The notes beneath the pieces are model-generated. The model searched no databases, was not told the DNA's origin, and saw nothing but the letters and a program-made list of their open reading frames with translations. The translations under genes were made by a program, and so were the position numbers. A stretch of 26,493 bases of DNA, from the NCBI GenBank assembly GCA_032718475.1, contig JAUCBJ010007688.1, positions 1-26,493 on the forward strand. The letters run 5' to 3'. Shown piece after piece: positions 17,359 to 26,493 of this stretch. Each line of letters begins with the position of its first letter. The stretch's first letter is position 1. This DNA is from Nemertoderma westbladi (Eukaryota; Xenacoelomorpha; Nemertodermatida; Nemertodermatidae).

Positions 17359-17787
17359 GTGGGATATCATATTTAGGCCAACTAATCACTCAAAGGAAAG
17401 TACAACGTTATTCCCGTGCTCTGCTAGAAGTGACACCCATGCCTCAAAGAATAACTATTATACAGTGTTGTAGAAACCAATGTAACCCCGTATGCCAGGC
17501 CCAGGCTGTTAATTAATAATGAATGAATTGTTGTGGGGTGAGTGACGGTAAATTAAATATATAATGTAATAGGACAATATGATAAGATAATGTTAACAAT
17601 TGTGTAAACAAATGTGTAAACAATTCATTTATTATTAAGGTACTACTTGAGTACCAGCTACTGTAGCCTTTATAGTACCAATATTAATTACACTGAGTTC
17701 CTTGAGGTTACGATGTTCAAACTCTTTTGCAGTTGTAATTACAGCTCAACCTTCGTGTGTCTTTATATTTTTCAAATTTATTTGTAG

Positions 17788-17997
17788 TTATTCGAAGCAA
17801 AATTAAAGGAGACAACAATCCAGGATTCGTATTCGCAAGAAAAACTCGAAATGTTACGGAAATACAATCAGGAGAAAAAGGAAAAACTTACGCAAGAGCG
17901 TTCCAAAGCTGAACGCAAGGTGGCGCTAAATAACAAGGCAAAACAATTCGAGAACATCGAGAACTTTAAAAACCCAGAGGATGGGGCTTATCAGTAA
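17788..17997 (+). CDS. Likely terminal exon of a coiled-coil protein
   Basis: A 69-codon open stretch ends in TAA. It begins exactly after a good acceptor site (pyrimidine-rich TTTATTTGTAG) whose last three bases are an in-frame stop, as expected if the upstream part is intron. The product is highly charged and helical (LRKYNQEKKEKLTQERSKAE, then VALNNKAKQFENIENF) and ends NPEDGAYQ. It has the composition of a C-terminal coiled-coil tail. I do not recognise the family, and no upstream exon could be identified in the window. An old retrocopy fragment is possible, but the match of exon start and acceptor favours a real exon. Confidence 0.5.
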   Translation, partial: LFEAKLKETTIQDSYSQEKLEMLRKYNQEKKEKLTQERSKAERKVALNNKAKQFENIENFKNPEDGAYQ

Positions 17998-18958
17998 TAC
18001 TAATCAGTTATATGCCTCACTGCTGCTCATAAATCAATAGTCTCTTGGGACAGCAGAACCTAAACCTAGACCTATACTTACTTAACATTTTATATGGTAA
18101 CTTTTATTTCCTATTGCTACTCCAAAAACAGTTTATGACAAACTGTGGCCAAGTTAGAAATCTTATTAAAAGTATATAATAAGAACAAGATTTATTTATT
18201 AGGTATTTCTATTTACATAAAATATTTCTTTATTCCAAAATTTTAACATTAATTAACTCCTTTTTTTATTTTGTATTAACAACTAGTTGTTATGTATAGC
18301 ACAGAGTATAACTTCAGATGACTAACATAACGCAATACAGCTGTGCTGTAGTACATTCAATATAGTGAGGTACCGGTACACGTATTTATTAGGTACCGGT
18401 ACACGGGTTTATTTACAATGAAACTAAACCTGCCCCATGGTCCCGGTAACAGGTACCCATCATTGCACGCCGTTAGTGTAAATTCTCGCCGATCGGTAAT
18501 GTACCAAACCCGCTACCAATTAATAGTCATCATGAGTGTGAATGAATGTTTAAACTTTGGAATGAATTCACATAAATACTCTGAAATTAGACATTTATAA
18601 TACAGAGTTATATAAACCTAATGCGCATGTCTATAAATAGCAATTTAGTTGCTTGAATAGGCTTATTATTTCTTATCCCCGCCATATTGAATATGTTATT
18701 ATTATTTATCCTTGTTGCCACAGTGATCTGTCGGTATTTTATAATTTTCCCATTGAGCTGTTGGGCTGACCTTTCCATGTTATATTGGCTAGGGTTTATA
18801 TGTTTTTTATTTTACAATTATTAATTCACGATGAAGTTAGTATATCATCACCGATTTTTAGATAAGTAATAAAAGGGTTGAATTTTTAACGAGGGTTGGA
18901 AGGGGGAGGGGGGGGGGGGGGGGGTGTTCTGAAATTTGCCATGGCGAGACATTTGATT
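17998..18958. other. Gene-free stretch
   Basis: Putative 3' UTR and intergenic DNA. Contains ACCGGT-type words (18371-18400) and a poly-G tract at 18908-18924. No gene supported. Confidence 0.4.
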
Positions 18959-19253
18959 ATAACTTTTTGTTGGGCACAGCTTTGCAAAGTCGGTAATGAC
19001 GTCCAGGTGGGATCGAACTGGTGACCTCCGGGTTGGAAGTCTGACGCTCTAACCATTCAGCAAGCGGCTCAGGTAAAGACCTGGAAATACTAGCTGATAC
19101 CTTGTATGTCCGCAATTTACCTCCTCATGGCCTCCCATCTGTCAATGCCATAATCTGCTGCTACTGTGCTCAACCCTACAGTACTCGGCCGTCTTTAACC
19201 ACACGCTACATGAAAGCTTAGTGTATATGCTAAAGCTGTGCCCAACAAAAGTT
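18959..19253. mobile_element. ~295-bp foldback element with tRNA-like core C
   Basis: The left arm (18959-18984, containing TTGTTGGGCACAGCTTT) is inverted at 19229-19253, with one indel and one mismatch over ~24 bases. Inside, at about 19005-19075 on the reverse strand, are TGCTGAATGGTTAGAGCG (A-box-like), a CTTCCAA loop as in tRNA-Gly(UCC), and AGTTCGATCCCACC (B-box-like). No coding sequence. This is a tRNA-derived segment inside a terminal-inverted-repeat structure. Confidence 0.65.
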
Positions 19254-19973
19254 AAAATAATATGAAACCACTAATTCACGCATAACACCAATAATAAAAT
19301 AAAAAGATACATTTGAGAGACACTGAAGTCACACAACTCTATTACAATTAACATCTAAAATCGAGTAAATGGCGCAAAATGAACTCAAACACAAAATAAA
19401 TTTTGGTGGGTTTGAAAAATGAGTTGAATTAAATTAAAAACAAGGAAGGGAACAGGTTACAGTGGCAGTGTTTTCTAACCAAAACAATAAACTATATATT
19501 ATTTCACTTGTGGTCAATGTGCGCCACTATCTGCTAAATCACTATATACAGATCATATAGATCTGCTGATCAATTTAATGAAGCAATCTAGCGGCACCTT
19601 TGATGTTTCTCTTCTGAGTGAATTAATATTAAAACATTTAATTAAGTTGCACTTTACTTTAACTTTACTATGATACAGTTTGTATTAGACTATTATTGTT
19701 AGAATCTCCGTTTACTATATGTTGAAGTTTCTACTAGGTCTACAAGTGCATCAGTTTTATATTACCTGCCAATTTTTTTATTTTTTATCATCAAAATTTA
19801 GTAGTGAAGATGAATACGAAAGAGTGTGCAAGCCAAAAGTGCTCGGTTTAACATCACATTGTAAAGTTAACAGTGCTGTAAGTTTGTCGCGGAGATATGA
19901 TTTTATTGACTAATTTTTTCCCATGTAATTTATCAATCGACACTGGTTTTATGCAATAATTAACCTAATTTTA
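19254..19973. other. Gene-free stretch
   Basis: AT-rich, with no recognisable gene. The 64-codon frame at 19719-19913 has no domain and no supporting context. Confidence 0.45.
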
Positions 19974-20558
19974 TACACCATCTCCCGCAATATAGTGTCA
20001 TTTCTTTCGGATGACACGGACACCCCCCCCCCCCCCCCCCCAAATTTTTCTACAAATTTTATCATATTGCTTGAATTTTGAAACACAACTGGTTCCACTC
20101 ACCGTCGATGTCACATGAAGCCGGAATTTTAGATTTTGTCTCTAATTTTATTATAATAATAATATGTTCCAGAACATTGTGTATTTATTAAATAGAATAA
20201 ATGGCCTCCAGCGAACGATAATTCTTGCAATCTTTGAACGCCTGTCTGAGCTGTTTCTCAACAATATCAGATATTGTTACATATTTCGAATCCTTGTAAG
20301 GCAAGCTTTCCAATGATATCTACAAACCCAGGCCAATTCAAAGAATAGGAGATGTGTAATTTAGAAGAAGACACTTTTTTAAAACGCATATAAAAAATTT
20401 ACCGGCAAAATCGAAAATTCCGTCTTCATCGACGGTGAGTGGAACTAGTGGTGTTTCAAATTTCAAGCAATTTGATAGAGATTTGTAGAAATGTCTGGGG
20501 GGGGGGGGGGGGGGTCCGTGTCATCAGAAAATGACACTATATTACGGGACATGGTGTA
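19974..20558. mobile_element. ~585-bp foldback MITE with long inverted arms
   Basis: The left arm (19974 to ~20142) is inverted in the right arm (~20401 to 20558). Ends are TACACCATCTCCCGCAATAT and the reverse of TACACCATGTCCCGTAATAT. Each arm carries a homopolymer at the mirrored position: poly-C 20023-20041 and poly-G 20497-20514. Arms share ~130-165 bases with scattered differences. The ~260-bp centre is noncoding. No clear target duplication was found, and the superfamily cannot be assigned. Confidence 0.8.
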
Positions 20559-20559
20559 C

Positions 20560-21599
20560 AAACTTATAATTATAATATAGCTGCAGTTCTAACAAAATAT
20601 TACAATTCACATTGTATATTTAACAAACAAACCGATAATGTTTTATAGAGATATTAATACTTATATATACGAATTCCGTACTACTATAGTAGAAGTGCCA
20701 CTCTTGGCTGCCATGTATTTCTAACTATAACTTCTTTCCTATAATGATGTATTATTTACCCCTTTTTTTTTATTTATTTATTTACGTACAGCAAACCTGT
20801 GAGTCAAACTGATATTTGGAATAGATTTATATTTAACAATGTGGTATTCTTGTAGTTTGAAATAGGTGGTTCTAGTTTATTTTTTGCAATAATTTCATAA
20901 GTACAGATATGTTGTGTAAGTTAAGCATCCCTTGACGTGTAAGTCTATTTACATGGCAGTTTTACGTGCAATACTAAATCCAATCGTGCAGATTATTAAC
21001 AATCGATTAACTTGTATTTATTATGACTTCATTATGATAATTGTACGTATCTCATTTCACAATATTAAGTCTTACTTGACTTACTTTTACTTACTTTAAT
21101 ATATTATTGTTTTAGTAAAAATTATATTTTCTCGTATACGATGTATATATATTATATATATATTTTCAGAAACAATATTATTCCCTGGCACGATAGGTCT
21201 TAAAGGTCATCTTAGGTGTGTGGGGGTGTGTATGTGTGTGTAGGTGGGGGTGTGGGGGGGGGGGGGGGTGTGGCTGACACATTGTGCACAACGTTGCCAA
21301 ATTATGCACACATATAACCTTCGAGATACCGATCGGTATGTGTATTGGCGTCAAGAGCTTGCGAATAGCTTAGACATCCTCCAAGCCAAACTAAACTAAT
21401 CTGTAAAAAGTATCAAATTAACTCCGCTATCTTTTATCTTAACATATATAATTAAAATTACGAATTTTAAGGGTCGAAAAATATCGCGTTATTTTGGCCC
21501 TTTTTTTTAATTTTTTTGGGTCCAAAAATAACCCCTTCTCAAAAGATTAAGAAAAAAATTACGGCAAAGAATATACCAATTTTATTGAATTTGGACCAC
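20560..21599. other. Gene-free stretch with simple repeats
   Basis: Contains (AT)n near 21142-21167 and a G/T-rich tract with poly-G at 21210-21270. A near-palindrome GGGTCGAAAAATATCGCG...GGCCC lies near 21471-21500. No gene. Confidence 0.45.
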
Positions 21600-21802
21600 T
21601 AGAACCGAAGTTAGAGCGATTTTAGTGAAAAAATAAAAATAATTTTTTTTGCAAAAAAAATTAAGAATGTTCAGGTCAATATTGGATTTCGAACCCACGA
21701 ACTTAGGTTTCATTAACGTGATTGATAACCACTAGACTATGTGACCAAGTGAATTTGAAATTTTCGAGTGACTATTTTTAAACATAAATAACTTCGGTTC
21801 TA
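21600..21802 (-). repeat. tRNA-like core D enclosed by a 14-bp inverted repeat
   Basis: TAGAACCGAAGTTA (21600-21613) is perfectly inverted at 21789-21802. Inside, the reverse strand carries ATAGTCTAGTGGTTA (A-box-like) and GTGGGTTCGAAATCC (B-box-like). GGTCA and TGACC at the two ends of the core could form a five-pair acceptor stem. The anticodon arm does not pair convincingly, so a functional tRNA is doubtful. Confidence 0.6.
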
Positions 21803-23159
21803 CAGGGCCGTTTAATCTGAAACTTTTTTCATTGGATAGAGGGTAGATTGTAGTGTGTGAAATAGGATAAAACTTGGGAAAAGACTTATGTGCACTTAGT
21901 GCAAAATGCACTTAAATAGTGAACATTTTTTCGATATTTCAAACACTGTTATTTCCAGTTCTATTCATCGTAGAATATTATTTTTTGGATTAAAATGTAG
22001 TTTGGAATGATTTCTAACTATAATCGTAACATTTGTTTAACTTTTTATGTCTATAAAGTGACTTAAATATGTCCATGAATATGGTCCAAAATCGCAAATC
22101 CAGATTTATTAAATTGGATTTTTGACACTTTTAGCGACTGACACTTGATCATACACCATCATAGATCGGTAGAGGATAAACATAAGTTTGTTAAATAAGA
22201 GCCACCATTACGATCTGCTAAAGTGCATTTGTACAAATAAGTGTGCAAAAGTGCAAATTTTTTAATAAGGTCAAATTATATAGTATTGGGTTCTTTTCTT
22301 TGCAGATACTTTATTTTCATATTAATATGTTGTTTGAACCTTACTGAGCGCATTAGGGGATATGCGTACAAATAACCGACCCTTATGAGGCTTCGATTGG
22401 GTAAATTAATAAAACATAAGGTTGTATAGTATAATATTCTAAAAACCAGTGTGATATTAAATGCACTTTAAATAATAAATAGAAATCAAATAACAATTGG
22501 ACCACACAATTAAAAACTCGCACAATTTTGTACTTATTATATCGCTTCAAATTAATTCAACAGTGGATATTTGGGGGAAGGGGGAAGTTACAGTGTGCAT
22601 TCGGGGGAAGTTTGGTGAACTGCATTTATGCAGTGAATCCAAACTTCCCCCTTTTTGATATCGTATACTTAAGACATGCTCGGGTGACGGGGAAATATTT
22701 GTTACTGTCACACTTTGCTTCCATTTATCCTATCCTTTATTATTACCCCAGTCAGATAAGAGATAATAAATCAGTAAAAACTAAACTAAACTATCTTTCA
22801 TGCAAACAAATTTCTAACTAAAGACGGGTGAATGACCATGACCATGGAAATAATTTTAAATATAATTGTATATCAACTATTTGGGGAGGCTTCCAAGTTA
22901 AACCCGAAAACAATTATTTTGTTACATATATAGTAAATAACGTTGTATGTTCTTCTTCCTCTCATAATAAAATATAAATGAAATATCTCAGATAGCTATG
23001 CCCTGTAACATTTCACAACCAAAATATTTAAGTGTGAAAAGTGTAGGCCTACCACACTCCGCCCAAACAACCGCAAACGCATAGCCAACAAATTTAACAA
23101 AAGGTTACATACATGTTGGGTTCATGACGAGATGAGTGAAAATTGATCGCGTAATATAA
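21803..23159. other. Gene-free stretch with one strong hairpin
   Basis: Apart from a hairpin at 22603-22651 (arms GGGGGAAGTTTGG and CCAAACTTCCCCC, inner palindrome ACTGCA-TTTA-TGCAGT), nothing is recognised. The 97-codon frame at 22528-22821 runs through this hairpin and is not convincing. Confidence 0.45.
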
Positions 23160-23760
23160 AGTAAAAAATTAAGAGACGGGCTGGCTCTCCTCCACTTTCT
23201 TACCCAATGGATATGTTGTTGTAATAATCTAATATTGGGGCGGCTTTCTCTCGGTGTTTGAAGAGGAGGTCTAAAGGGATAATTCCTAAGGATTTGTAAA
23301 GAGGGTTAGCGGAAGCACGATGGTGACTAAATGTAATAATATATCGGAGTAGTTTATTGATTTTTATACGTAGAGGTTACAAAGTAGTTGGGTAGGTTCC
23401 TCCCCACATACGATTCCATAGTGTAGATAGGGTTGTATTAGGGTTAGGTAAAGCAGTCTGAGAACCTTAGGGGGAAAAATGTAGCGTAGTTTGTAGAATA
23501 TGCCGGATGTTTTTGCTATTTTCTTAAGAATCTATGCTATGCTATACTGTCTGCGTGCACACGGCACACCTAGGAATTTGGTTGTAAGTTTATGAGCAAT
23601 AAGGTTGGATTTTATTTTAATATTAGGTAATTGATTCAGTGTTGCGGTGTTGGAGAAAATTTTATATTCCGTCTTGGAGAGATTTAGTGAGAGGCGATTG
23701 TCAGTTAGCCATTCGGATATTTTGGTTAGTTCAGCATTTAGTTGTAGATATTAAAGGTTT
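23160..23760 (-). pseudogene. LINE (CR1/L2-like) reverse transcriptase remnant
   Basis: Reverse-strand translation gives broken pieces of the late RT and post-RT region of a non-LTR retrotransposon. From high to low coordinates: ISEWLTDNRLSLNLSKTEYK (RT thumb), KFLGV, ILKKIAKTSGIFYKLRYIFP, and NPLYKSLGIIPLDLLFKHRE near the C-terminus. Stops and frame changes occur throughout. The endonuclease and RT catalytic core are absent. Confidence 0.75.
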
Positions 23761-24010
23761 CAGAAAACGTTAGTATGTCAAAATTTAAATTAAGAGTAAG
23801 GAAGAAATCGATGAGGGAAGATTTGTTTTTCGCTAGGCTTCTACAATTTGAATAATAATAATAATCAAGCCAAAAGTGGAGGCATATGTTACAGTAAAAG
23901 CACACAATATTAATTTAATACGTTTTAGAGTTATAGAATATTTATTTAAAAAACGGGTTTAAAAACTTGCCATATCATATAGTCGATATCATATCATATA
24001 TTAATCATAT
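23761..24010. other. Gene-free stretch
   Basis: AT-rich with a short AAT repeat near 23851 and ATCATAT repeats near 23973-24010. Nothing else is seen. Confidence 0.4.
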
Positions 24011-24247
24011 AGGGGCCCCATTAACGAGTTGTCTGTCATTAGTCGTCAACACACTACTCGTCTCCTTCATTTGCCTTGTTGCGTTCGTTCGTTTTTTTTT
24101 ACCAAACTTCAATTTCTTTCTAAACATTTGACAGACTACATACGTTTCAAATTTCGTTTAATTTCATCAAGGAATAACAGAGTTATTAGCGATCAAAAAT
24201 TTACGACGACAGACGACGACGACAGGCAACTCTTTAAGGCACCCACT
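24011..24247. mobile_element. Small foldback element with GAGTTG-CTGTC-type ends
   Basis: The left end GGGGCCCCATTAACGAGTTG plus TCTGTC is an imperfect inverse of the right end (GACAGGCAACTCTTTAAGGCACCC read on the other strand as the same motif). A related fragment lies at 16396-16432. No coding capacity. Confidence 0.5.
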
Positions 24248-25319
24248 TCGATCCCGTGACGTGCTACTTAAAATATCGTAACTGATGCACAATCCCGGGA
24301 GATATGAGGACCTGGCATCTGTTGCCTGTAGGGGGAGTTAAGAATAAAAGGGTATGGATATTTACGTCACTTTCGGAAGTTAGTGTGGCGCCCTCCCTGC
24401 TTTATAGGTAACAGCCAAGAGAGAGGAATCTTTGGGGTTGCCTCCGGTGTTTCGTGTTTCCTAAACATGGTTTCGTGTTCACCGATCACTTTATGTAGGA
24501 CTACAGTACTGTATAGTGTGTACTTTTTTAACCGAGTAATGTACAAATTTAGGAATCGCGTAATTTATAATGAAATTTATACAGTAGGCCTATATCTCGT
24601 ATCTTTCCAAACCACGTACGCGGTTTGAAAGATCTTACTCTTACTGGGATTCAACAACGTGGTGTCGGGGCCTTTGCATTGGAAGCCGAGACAACATCCT
24701 CTAGGTAACAGGTTCTTGAGTTATGTAGTAAGTAGTAGGCCTAAGAATTTCAATGAACTCAAAATTAATCCCTCTCTCTCCAGGGGGAAAATCGACGCAA
24801 ATTACAGCTGATTACTCTTAAAAATAAAACTGTTACCTGTTCTATTGACTATATTATTTTGGTGAGTGATAGCGGATCCATTCCGCTAACACTAACAAGG
24901 GGGGGGGGGGGCAATTTACCAAGTTGGCAACCGAGGTACCCAATAAAGCATACCAACCAGGGGGATGAAGCAATAGGGCTAGCATCGATGGGGTGCTATA
25001 ATACAGTATGACGACGGACGTACAATGTTAGCCTAAATCCCAATGTTAAGGGGGCCAACTCCTTATGGCATATACAGTGATAATATACAGTGGCAATATA
25101 AGGTGAAGTTATGTTTCTGTTTTGTTCAAAGTCGTTTTTAAATTTATTAAATAAATTAAACTTGAAAGTGATACGATACGATAACATGGGAAACCGGACA
25201 AGCCGGCACTTTAATTAAATAAAATTAAATATAACTTAAGATTACACTAAATTGTGTAAGTGTAAAGCGACAGCCCAACAGTTGCAACCCCCCTCCCCTG
25301 TACTTGCTTATCAGTAATG
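24248..25319. other. Gene-free stretch
   Basis: Contains a poly-G run at 24900-24911. No gene, RNA or repeat family recognised; the region just below 25320 may be the 3' UTR of the LINE remnant. Confidence 0.4.
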
Positions 25320-25935
25320 TCACTCAGAAATACCAATGTTTCTGTCTCCCTCAAAATAGTTATGTATCCGTTTGATTTTCCAATCAAAGTTGGTATGGTT
25401 CTGGCTAAAACATTCCCGAATGAAATTCGAGTCTACCTTATCCTTCCATGTTGGTTTCCCGGTGATGATTCGTGATTCAGGTGAGACTTTTGAGTAGCAA
25501 TATGTAGATACTGAGAAAATACGAGGGAGAGAATTATCTATCACAGCTCGACGATATCCCCGTGAGATCCCACAGTGTGGGTGCGTCATTCCATAGTTCC
25601 CCCAGAGGCCCGGCCTAAATCCTAGTTGAAGTGGTGAGCTTGGGCAGTTTAGGGTATTCAGCATAACCCCAACGTACAGCCGTAGGGCCACCATAGATAT
25701 GGGTAAAAGGCCACTTAGGTCATATAGTGTGCTGTTGTTTACATGCACACCCAGATTCAATAGATCCCGCAACACCTTCCGATAATGTGCGTCCAGGGTT
25801 TCAACATCCCGACCTTTCATCACTCCAATGTCAAACTTAAGCCCATAAGTAATGACTGGGAGAGCCAATGCATTCCAAAGTAAAAAGACCGTCTCTAAAG
25901 GTAACCATCGTGTAGTCCAGCCTAAATGCCACCTA
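25320..25935 (-). pseudogene. Non-LTR retrotransposon RT C-terminal fragment
   Basis: About 205 codons read as the end of the RT domain and post-RT region of a LINE: LLWNALALPVITYGLKFDIG, ETLDAHYRKVLRDLLNLG, STLYDLSGLLPISMVALRLY and VGVMLNTL. The following ~100 residues have no recognised domain. The frame is open to its stop, but the upstream RT catalytic part is missing because the sequence changes into a minisatellite above about 25935. It differs from the remnant at 23160, so it belongs to another LINE family or clade. Confidence 0.65.
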
Positions 25936-25970
25936 AATCTAAATCTAAACCCAATTCTTGAAAAGTTATA

Positions 25971-26155
25971 CATAAAAATGTACATATTTTTATGTATACA
26001 TTTTTATGTATACATTTTTATGTATACATTTTTATGTATACATTTTTATGTATACATTTAAATGTATACATTTTTATGTATACATTTTTATGTATACATT
26101 TTTATGTATACATTTTTATGTATACATTTAAATGTATACATTTTTTTATGTACTC
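25971..26155. repeat. 14-bp minisatellite with palindromic units
   Basis: About a dozen copies of ATGTATACATTTTT in tandem, each holding the 10-bp palindrome ATGTATACAT. Two variant units have ATTTAAAT in place of the T-run. The reading frames across it (Met-Tyr-Thr-Phe repeats) are artefacts of the repeat. Confidence 0.9.
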
Positions 26156-26493
26156 CATGTTCATTTCAAAAAATTTTAATGTTGTAAAAATATGATTTAA
26201 AAAGAATAAGAGGATATCCACTTTGGGCTTCCGTAGAAAAGTCGGCAATTATCTTAACCTGCTACTTTCCTTTAATAGGTACCTTAAATAGTGAATATCG
26301 AAATTAAATATTCGACAAATTAAGATGATATTTAAAAATAGGCTGAAACGTCACCCCAATTGGTAATATGCGAACCGTACCCTGTCCCAATGTCCTGTAT
26401 GTTGTGGGTTTGGAATTGTTAGGGGGGTTCCTTTTCTATTTCTTTTACAGCAGATTTTTATCAATATACCAAATTTGAAAACCGTTTAGCAAG
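26156..26493. other. Gene-free stretch
   Basis: Nothing recognised. Confidence 0.4.

Noticed and set aside
15906-21750. Functional tRNA genes at the four tRNA-like cores
   Set aside because: A- and B-box-like blocks are present, but the acceptor and anticodon stems mostly fail to pair; core D has five acceptor pairs but no good anticodon arm. tRNA-derived repeats fit better.
22528-22821. 97-codon ORF as a gene
   Set aside because: It is formed largely by the GGGGAAG hairpin and low-complexity DNA; no domain and no supporting context.
25852-26195. Two overlapping plus-strand ORFs with Met-Tyr-Thr-Phe repeats as a repeat protein
   Set aside because: They are the translation of the 14-bp minisatellite, which is open in several frames because the unit lacks stops.
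1-26493. CRISPR arrays, bacterial operons or rRNA
   Set aside because: No regularly spaced repeat-spacer structure, Shine-Dalgarno pattern or rRNA-like block was seen; content is animal nuclear with an integrated viral element.

Overview
The window looks like animal nuclear DNA, probably from a marine invertebrate. The reasons are long AT-rich intergenic stretches, tRNA-derived and foldback repeats, LINE reverse-transcriptase remnants, piggyBac-type TTAA insertions, a DRAM-family membrane protein gene and a plausible spliced terminal exon. I cannot name the species. All functional calls come from reading translations by eye; no database search was run.

Region 1 (about 1-11278) is a decayed endogenous DNA virus/transposon of the Polinton (Maverick)/adintovirus type. 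The plus strand carries, in order: a small basic protein with an Ala/Gly-rich hydrophobic tail (569-952), a tiny basic ORF (955-1125), a retroviral-type integrase with chromodomain (about 1125-2286, frameshifted), two overlapping paralogous penton-like minor capsid genes (2531-3403 and 3393-4139), a 27-codon Lys/Arg-rich ORF (4157-4240), a double-jelly-roll-type major capsid gene (4243-6870, broken by a stop, a frameshift and two insertions), an adenain-like protease (6873-7328) and an exonuclease-like Cys/His-rich protein (7360-7962). From the other side, on the minus strand, come the C-terminal part of a protein-primed family B DNA polymerase (10731-11278) and, overlapping its 3' end, a gene that reads as a diverged two-repeat TATA-box-binding protein (10202-10783). 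Between the convergent blocks lie a ~180-bp tandem duplication with TATA boxes and two unknown minus-strand ORFs. No packaging ATPase and no element termini are visible. The polymerase is cut at a TTAA that is followed by a second piggyBac-type end.

Region 2 (about 11283-26493) is host-like. It holds tandem repeats (13009-13219 and 13471-14044), an intronless DRAM-family gene on the minus strand (14302-15384), a likely terminal exon of a coiled-coil protein (17788-17997), four tRNA-like SINE cores (three enclosed by short inverted repeats), a ~585-bp foldback element with mirrored poly-C/poly-G tracts (19974-20558), a small foldback element (24011-24247), two LINE remnants (23160-23760 and 25320-25935) and a 14-bp minisatellite (about 25971-26155).

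The most unusual observation is the TBP-like gene physically linked to, and overlapping, the polymerase gene of a Polinton-like element. It suggests that this lineage carried its own promoter-recognition factor. The tandem penton-like pair and the apparent absence of the packaging ATPase come next.
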